From positions 1-17,643 of the forward strand of contig JBAQYM010000008.1 of NCBI GenBank assembly GCA_049300095.1: a DNA stretch of 17,643 bases. Direction: 5' to 3'. Of this stretch, positions 14,100 through 17,643 are shown piece by piece (the stretch's first letter is position 1; each line of letters opens with the position of its first letter). Made by a program: the position numbers and the translations under genes. Below the pieces are notes generated by a model. It was not told where the DNA came from, did not search any database, and was given only the letters and a program-made list of their open reading frames with translations. Source of the stretch: SbD1 sp049300095 (GTDB taxonomy: Bacteria; Desulfobacterota; Syntrophobacteria; Syntrophobacterales; Syntrophobacteraceae).

Positions 14100-16192
14100 C
14101 TGTCGAAACAATTGACAATCAGTCTCCTCATTTGGCTGCGGTCAAGGCAATTGGGACTGCGAACAAAGCCATACTTGGTTTTTTCCCGGAGGGTGCCTTT
14201 GACGAGTATGCTGCCCGAAAACAGATCCTTGTCGCTTTAGACCCTGCCGGAAACTGCATCGGCTATTTGCTCTATCGAATTTCACGCATCCGGATCGTAA
14301 TCGTACATCTTTGTGTGGATCCCTCATCCCGAGGCATCGGAGTCGCAAGGGCGCTAGTCGATAGCCTAAAAAGCCTGACGCATCATCTCATTGGGATAGG
14401 GCTCTCTTGCAGACGCGATTATGTGGCGAATAGTATTTGGCCCAAGCTTGGATTCATCGCAGCCACCGACAAGGTTGGTCGCGGGAAAGCCGGTAATTAC
14501 CTGACTTACTGGTGGTTCGACCATGGGCATCCCTCACTGCGGTCCCTCATTCAAGACCGCGCTATTCAACAGGAACTTGCAGTTGCTATCGATGCTAACG
14601 TCTTTTTCAGTTTGAAAGGCGAAGAGAGTCCCGAATCATTAGAGTGCAAGGCACTCGAAGCGGATTGGATCCAGGAAAGTGTCTCCCTATGTCTGACCTC
14701 TGAGATTTTCAATGAAATTGAACGGAATTCAGACCACAAAGAACGCAGGCGAAGGCGCTCCCATGCAAAGGGGTATCCAATAATTTTAGGGAAAGATTTC
14801 CAGAGTGTGGAAGCCAAGTTGCGTCATCTCTTTCCGGCCATGACTAAGCCAAGCGCCGAGTCTGATCTCCGCCAGCTTGCGCACACTATTAGTGGAGGTC
14901 TGTTATTTTTTATTACACGGGATGGCAAGCTGCTGGAGATGTCCAGCCAGCTTTATGACCATTTTGGGGTCTCGGTCATGCGGCCTTCTGACCTTATCAC
15001 GCGTGTGGATGAGATCACAAGAGAAGCGGATTATCAGCCCGTCCGAATGGCAGCATCACTGACCAGCATAAAACTTGTCAAGAAGAGCGATGATCCCGGC
15101 CTCCTCATTTTCCAGCGTCCAAAAGAAGGAGAGAGAAAAGGGGTTTTCCTCAGGAGGCTACGAGGCTGCCTTGCAAATCCTCAGTTCAATGAGACGTTCA
15201 CAATCGAAAGTGCTGAACACGGGAGGCTATCGCTCATTGTTTGCTGCAGGGAGTCCGATCAACGGCTGACGATTCCCCTTTTCCGAGTGGCGAAAGGCCC
15301 TCTTGCCTCAACTATTGCAAGATATCTCATTTTGAAGCTGATTTTAGAGGCGGCCAAGGAGAATAGAAGGGAACTTGTGGTTGAGGACCCGTATATTTCT
15401 CCAGAGACCATTACCGGGCTTGAAGAAAACGGGTTCTTCACTGACGATGGTGTATGGGTGAAGATCAACCTTGTAACTATTCAGACTTCTGGCGAATTGG
15501 TAAACGAGTTGTCGGCGTGTACAGCCAGCTTCAGTCGTGGAAAAGAGTATCTTCTTGATTTATCCACTCTCTTGAAGAATGCCGCGATATCAAAGGCCAC
15601 GCAACTTCTTTTGAGGATAGAGCGCTCTCTCTGGCCAACCAAGATCACAGATCTCGATATTCCTTCATTCATTGTATCTATAAAGCCTCAATGGGCTCTG
15701 CAACTCTTCGACGAGACTCTTGCCAAGCAAACTATTTTCGGAGCCAGGCCGGAACTAATATTGAATGGAGAGAATATCTATTACCGTGCAAGGACTCCCA
15801 GAGTGCTAGAGGCACCAGGGCGAATCCTCTGGTACGTCAAATCCGATCCTAGATATCCACAAACAAAATATATCAGGGCATGCTCGTATCTAGATGAGGT
15901 AGTGATCGACACGTCAAAGAACCTTTTCAAAAGGTTTCAGAGATTCGGTGTTTACAAGTGGAAGCATGTTTTGGAAGTATCCAGGGGAAACCCACATGGA
16001 GATATAATGGCCTTTCGTTTTTCTGGTACCGAATTATTTCCTAATCCCATTTCCTGGGAACGTTTTCAGAAAATCTTGCAGGAGGAGCAGGGCCGAGGGT
16101 CTCAAATCCAATCCCCTGTTAGAGTATCAAGTAGGGTTTTCGAGCGGCTTTACAAGTGCGGGACACAGCGAAAGGATAGGAAATCGTTATGA
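14096..16192 (+). CDS. GNAT acetyltransferase-PIN nuclease multidomain protein
   Basis: A 698-aa multidomain protein. Residues ~1-140 form a GNAT domain with the acetyl-CoA motif 'VDPSSRGIGVARAL' (R79-G-I-G). Residues ~160-300 form a PIN nuclease domain with D166 ('VAIDANVFFSL'), E207 ('SEIFNEIER'), D257 ('ESDLRQLAH') and D276 ('FFITRDGKLL'). Residues ~370-450 look like a degenerate GNAT half ('PLASTIARYLILKLILEAA' helix, 'ELVVED', 'GLEENGFF'). Residues ~580-670 ('GRILWYVKSD', 'IRACSYLDEVVID', 'GVYKWKHVLE', 'IMAFRFSGTELF') look PUA/ASCH-like. The start is ATG 14096, overlapping a leader ORF; ATG 14087 is also in frame, without a site. It overlaps the ASCH gene by ATGA. Predicted RNA-acting; target unknown. 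Confidence 0.8.
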   Translation: MTVETIDNQSPHLAAVKAIGTANKAILGFFPEGAFDEYAARKQILVALDPAGNCIGYLLYRISRIRIVIVHLCVDPSSRGIGVARALVDSLKSLTHHLIGIGLSCRRDYVANSIWPKLGFIAATDKVGRGKAGNYLTYWWFDHGHPSLRSLIQDRAIQQELAVAIDANVFFSLKGEESPESLECKALEADWIQESVSLCLTSEIFNEIERNSDHKERRRRRSHAKGYPIILGKDFQSVEAKLRHLFPAMTKPSAESDLRQLAHTISGGLLFFITRDGKLLEMSSQLYDHFGVSVMRPSDLITRVDEITREADYQPVRMAASLTSIKLVKKSDDPGLLIFQRPKEGERKGVFLRRLRGCLANPQFNETFTIESAEHGRLSLIVCCRESDQRLTIPLFRVAKGPLASTIARYLILKLILEAAKENRRELVVEDPYISPETITGLEENGFFTDDGVWVKINLVTIQTSGELVNELSACTASFSRGKEYLLDLSTLLKNAAISKATQLLLRIERSLWPTKITDLDIPSFIVSIKPQWALQLFDETLAKQTIFGARPELILNGENIYYRARTPRVLEAPGRILWYVKSDPRYPQTKYIRACSYLDEVVIDTSKNLFKRFQRFGVYKWKHVLEVSRGNPHGDIMAFRFSGTELFPNPISWERFQKILQEEQGRGSQIQSPVRVSSRVFERLYKCGTQRKDRKSL

Positions 16193-16620
16193 GCTCACAG
16201 AATGCCGTCTTGCTGTCAATCCGGCCGAAATACGCACAAAAAATCTTCAATGGCACAAAGACAGTCGAACTGCGCCGTACCTGCCCACGAGTGCAAAAAG
16301 GCAATCTGGTTCTCGTCTATGTATCCTCGCCGGTGAAAGCCCTTGCCGGTTTTTTTAAAATATCTCAGATCATAAAGGAAACGCCCGAAAGGCTCTGGCA
16401 CCTCGTGGGTCCGGATGCTGGTATTTCAAAGCCGGAATTCGACAACTACTACTCTGGGGCCGCCATAGGTTTTGGAATATGTATCGATCGTGTTCGCAGA
16501 TTAAACAACCCAGTTAGCCTTGAATGGTTGAAAGTCAAGTGGCCTGGCTTCCTGCCTCCCCAAAGCTTTTGCTATATTGGAAGGCCTAAGGTCCGTTTTG
16601 ACTCTCAGGCTGCCCGTTGA
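16189..16620 (+). CDS. ASCH-domain protein
   Basis: A 143-aa single-domain protein with the ASCH (PUA-like) pattern: 'LLSIRPKYAQKIFNGTKTVE' then 'RR', followed by 'KGNLVLVYVSSPVKALAGFF', then 'YYSGAAIGFGICI' and a C-terminal aromatic segment. ASCH domains bind nucleic acid, often RNA; some are ribonucleases and others act on modified nucleosides. ATG 16189 overlaps the GNAT-PIN stop as ATGA, so the two are translationally coupled and probably made in fixed proportion. The tail of the partner also looks PUA/ASCH-like, so both may read the same RNA or compete for it. An antidote, guide or sensor role is possible; none is shown by the sequence. Confidence 0.85.
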   Translation: MSSQNAVLLSIRPKYAQKIFNGTKTVELRRTCPRVQKGNLVLVYVSSPVKALAGFFKISQIIKETPERLWHLVGPDAGISKPEFDNYYSGAAIGFGICIDRVRRLNNPVSLEWLKVKWPGFLPPQSFCYIGRPKVRFDSQAAR

Positions 16621-16712
16621 AATTACGGGTATGCCGGCAATTGACAGATAGTCTGCCTTAGCAGTACAAGACAATGGTGTGGTTGCCTCTCCACTCTTGC
16701 ATAATCCGCCAG

Positions 16713-16738
16713 CAAAATTGGCCTGAAACCCAATTTTG
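16713..16738. repeat. Short hairpin between ASCH and Mrr genes
   Basis: caaaattgg / ccaattttg is a perfect 9-bp stem with an 8-base loop. It lies 92 bases after the ASCH stop. It lacks a following T-run on the plus strand, so a terminator role is weak. Confidence 0.4.
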
Positions 16739-16806
16739 TCCTGCTGGGTGCCTGCCGCGTCATTGAGCGAAGCCCTTATGAGAGGATACTTAATGAGGGG
16801 AAACGG

Positions 16807-17532
16807 ATGCCGACGCTCTACCTGATCAAAACCCGTGCTCGAAAAACGTATTCCTGTTCAGCATGTCAAAAGATTATCCATCCTGGAACGATCTATTTCC
16901 GTCACGATCCTATCGCCCAAGCTTGGATGTTTCGCGGCCAGAGAACTTCTCATTGGTGCTTCGATTGCATTACTGCCTCCGATACAGGACCACGGGACCC
17001 GTTCTCAGGTAGGCTTCGAATTTCAGCCGTAAGAGTAACAGCCTCGTCTTCGCAGTCGGAGTTAGTGCAACCTGTTCAAATTGAAGTTGTCGGGATAGGA
17101 ACAGTACTCACCGAGAGAATACTAAGCGATCCAAATCTCATACACCAACTCAAACCCGAGCAGTTCGAGGATTTCATTTGTGACCGGCTTTTTGCTATGG
17201 GTTTCCAACCGACGCGCGTCGGGAACACTTACCAAAAAGACGGTGGAATTGACGTTATATTCTGGCCGCGCATCAATGGCGCATTCCCCATTTTAGGGGC
17301 TGCACAGGTTAAGCATCATAAAGACCCAAATGTGAAGGAACCTTCTGGTACGGTACGGGATTTTGCTGGTGCCATTGCTGGGCATTCTTTTAATGCCGGC
17401 ATCTTGGTGACAAATACCTCGTTCTCGCCTGACGCAGAGTGGTTCGCCCGTGAGCGCGCCAAACTTGTTCGGCTAAGGGATTTTTCCGACATCCGGCGCT
17501 GGTTGCGTATTCCGACGATTCCGACCACCTAA
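16807..17532 (+). CDS. Zinc-finger/Mrr-type restriction endonuclease-like protein
   Basis: A 241-aa protein in two parts. Residues 1-60 hold a treble-clef-like zinc site with C17-x2-C20 and C51-x2-C54 ('SCSACQK', 'HWCFDC'). Residues ~113-230 form a PD-(D/E)xK nuclease of the Mrr_cat type: E121 in 'LKPEQFEDFICDRL', D145-G-G-I-D149, and Q167-V-K169 in 'GAAQVKHH', followed by 'AGILVTNTSFSPDAEWFARE'. Mrr-type enzymes cut modified DNA. GAGGGG lies 6 bases before ATG 16807. No methyltransferase is present in the window, so a modification-dependent or self-sparing mode is likely. Its last codons (PTIPTT) lie in a 17-bp repeat of an IS21-like end, so its C terminus may be altered. Confidence 0.85.
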   Translation: MPTLYLIKTRARKTYSCSACQKIIHPGTIYFRHDPIAQAWMFRGQRTSHWCFDCITASDTGPRDPFSGRLRISAVRVTASSSQSELVQPVQIEVVGIGTVLTERILSDPNLIHQLKPEQFEDFICDRLFAMGFQPTRVGNTYQKDGGIDVIFWPRINGAFPILGAAQVKHHKDPNVKEPSGTVRDFAGAIAGHSFNAGILVTNTSFSPDAEWFARERAKLVRLRDFSDIRRWLRIPTIPTT

Positions 17533-17643
17533 TCCGGTGGAAAGCGGCCACTGATTCCGGTTGAATCCGGCCACCGATTTCGCTGAAGGCGGCCACCTGT
17601 TCCAGGGGACTCCGGCCAGGAAAGAAGCAGTGCTGAGATAATC
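17521..17643. mobile_element. Terminal repeats of a probable IS21-family element
   Basis: Five related ~17-bp units begin at 17521, 17544, 17567, 17589 and 17612: ccgaccacctaatccgg, gcggccactgattccgg, ccggccaccgatttcgc, gcggccacctgttccag and a diverged ccggccaggaaag. The spacing is a steady 22-23 bp. Multiple cggccac-tgattcc repeats near the tip are typical of IS21-family ends, where IstA binds. The transposase genes would lie beyond the window. The first unit overlaps the Mrr gene's stop codon. Confidence 0.65.

Noticed and set aside
16713..16738. Rho-independent terminator after the ASCH gene.
   Set aside because: The stem is A/T-rich and is not followed by a T-run.
17521..17630. CRISPR or integron attC array at the window end.
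   Set aside because: The 22-23 bp period leaves no room for spacers, and the cggccac motif fits IS21-type ends better.

Overview
The window looks like a mosaic chromosome segment from a Gram-negative environmental bacterium. The GC-rich core genes (SPOR protein, class I aminotransferase, EngB, and a GC-rich CarB with many dispersed repeats) would suit a Desulfobacterota/Syntrophobacter-like lineage, but that assignment is inference from gene order and repeat style only. The housekeeping genes are visibly GC-rich. The stretches between them (about 2280-5900, 6510-7270 and 13470-17530) are clearly more AT-rich and carry accessory, defence-like or toxin-like genes, which suggests horizontally acquired blocks.

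Layout. 1-2276: the end of a SPOR-domain protein, an aminotransferase and the ribosome-assembly GTPase EngB (the last two overlap). 2616-5739: first accessory block, with a HEPN-like protein and a class III cyclase-fold protein on the plus strand, and an unrecognised 458-aa protein with a hydrophobic C-terminal region on the minus strand. Between the convergent genes lie a 39-bp-arm hairpin and an ISL3 transposase remnant. 5740-6655: repeat-rich DNA with one small exported-protein ORF. 6656-7265: a VapBC-type RHH antitoxin/PIN toxin pair with a readable promoter and palindromic operator. 7266-7954: nested repeats; a miniature inverted-repeat element has inserted into a TAGGGTGGGCAC hairpin with a visible GCTTTA target duplication, and that element itself holds another hairpin. 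7955-11188: carB on the minus strand, without carA beside it. 11189-13569: mostly non-coding repeat DNA around one exported histidine-phosphatase-like gene, flanked by two diverged direct repeats of about 146 bp. 13570-17532: second accessory block, with a HEPN protein bearing an R-x4-H motif, a GNAT-PIN multidomain protein translationally coupled to an ASCH protein, and a zinc-finger/Mrr-type nuclease. The window ends in regularly spaced 17-bp repeats that look like the end of an IS21-family element and overlap the Mrr stop codon.

The most interesting content is the second block: GNAT, PIN, a possible second GNAT-like module and a PUA-like module in one polypeptide, overlapping by ATGA with an ASCH (RNA-binding fold) gene, next to a HEPN gene and an Mrr nuclease. 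This reads as a candidate RNA-targeting conflict system. The first block (HEPN + cyclase fold + possibly membrane-associated protein) is a weaker candidate for a nucleotide-signalling system. No rRNA, tRNA or CRISPR array was seen.
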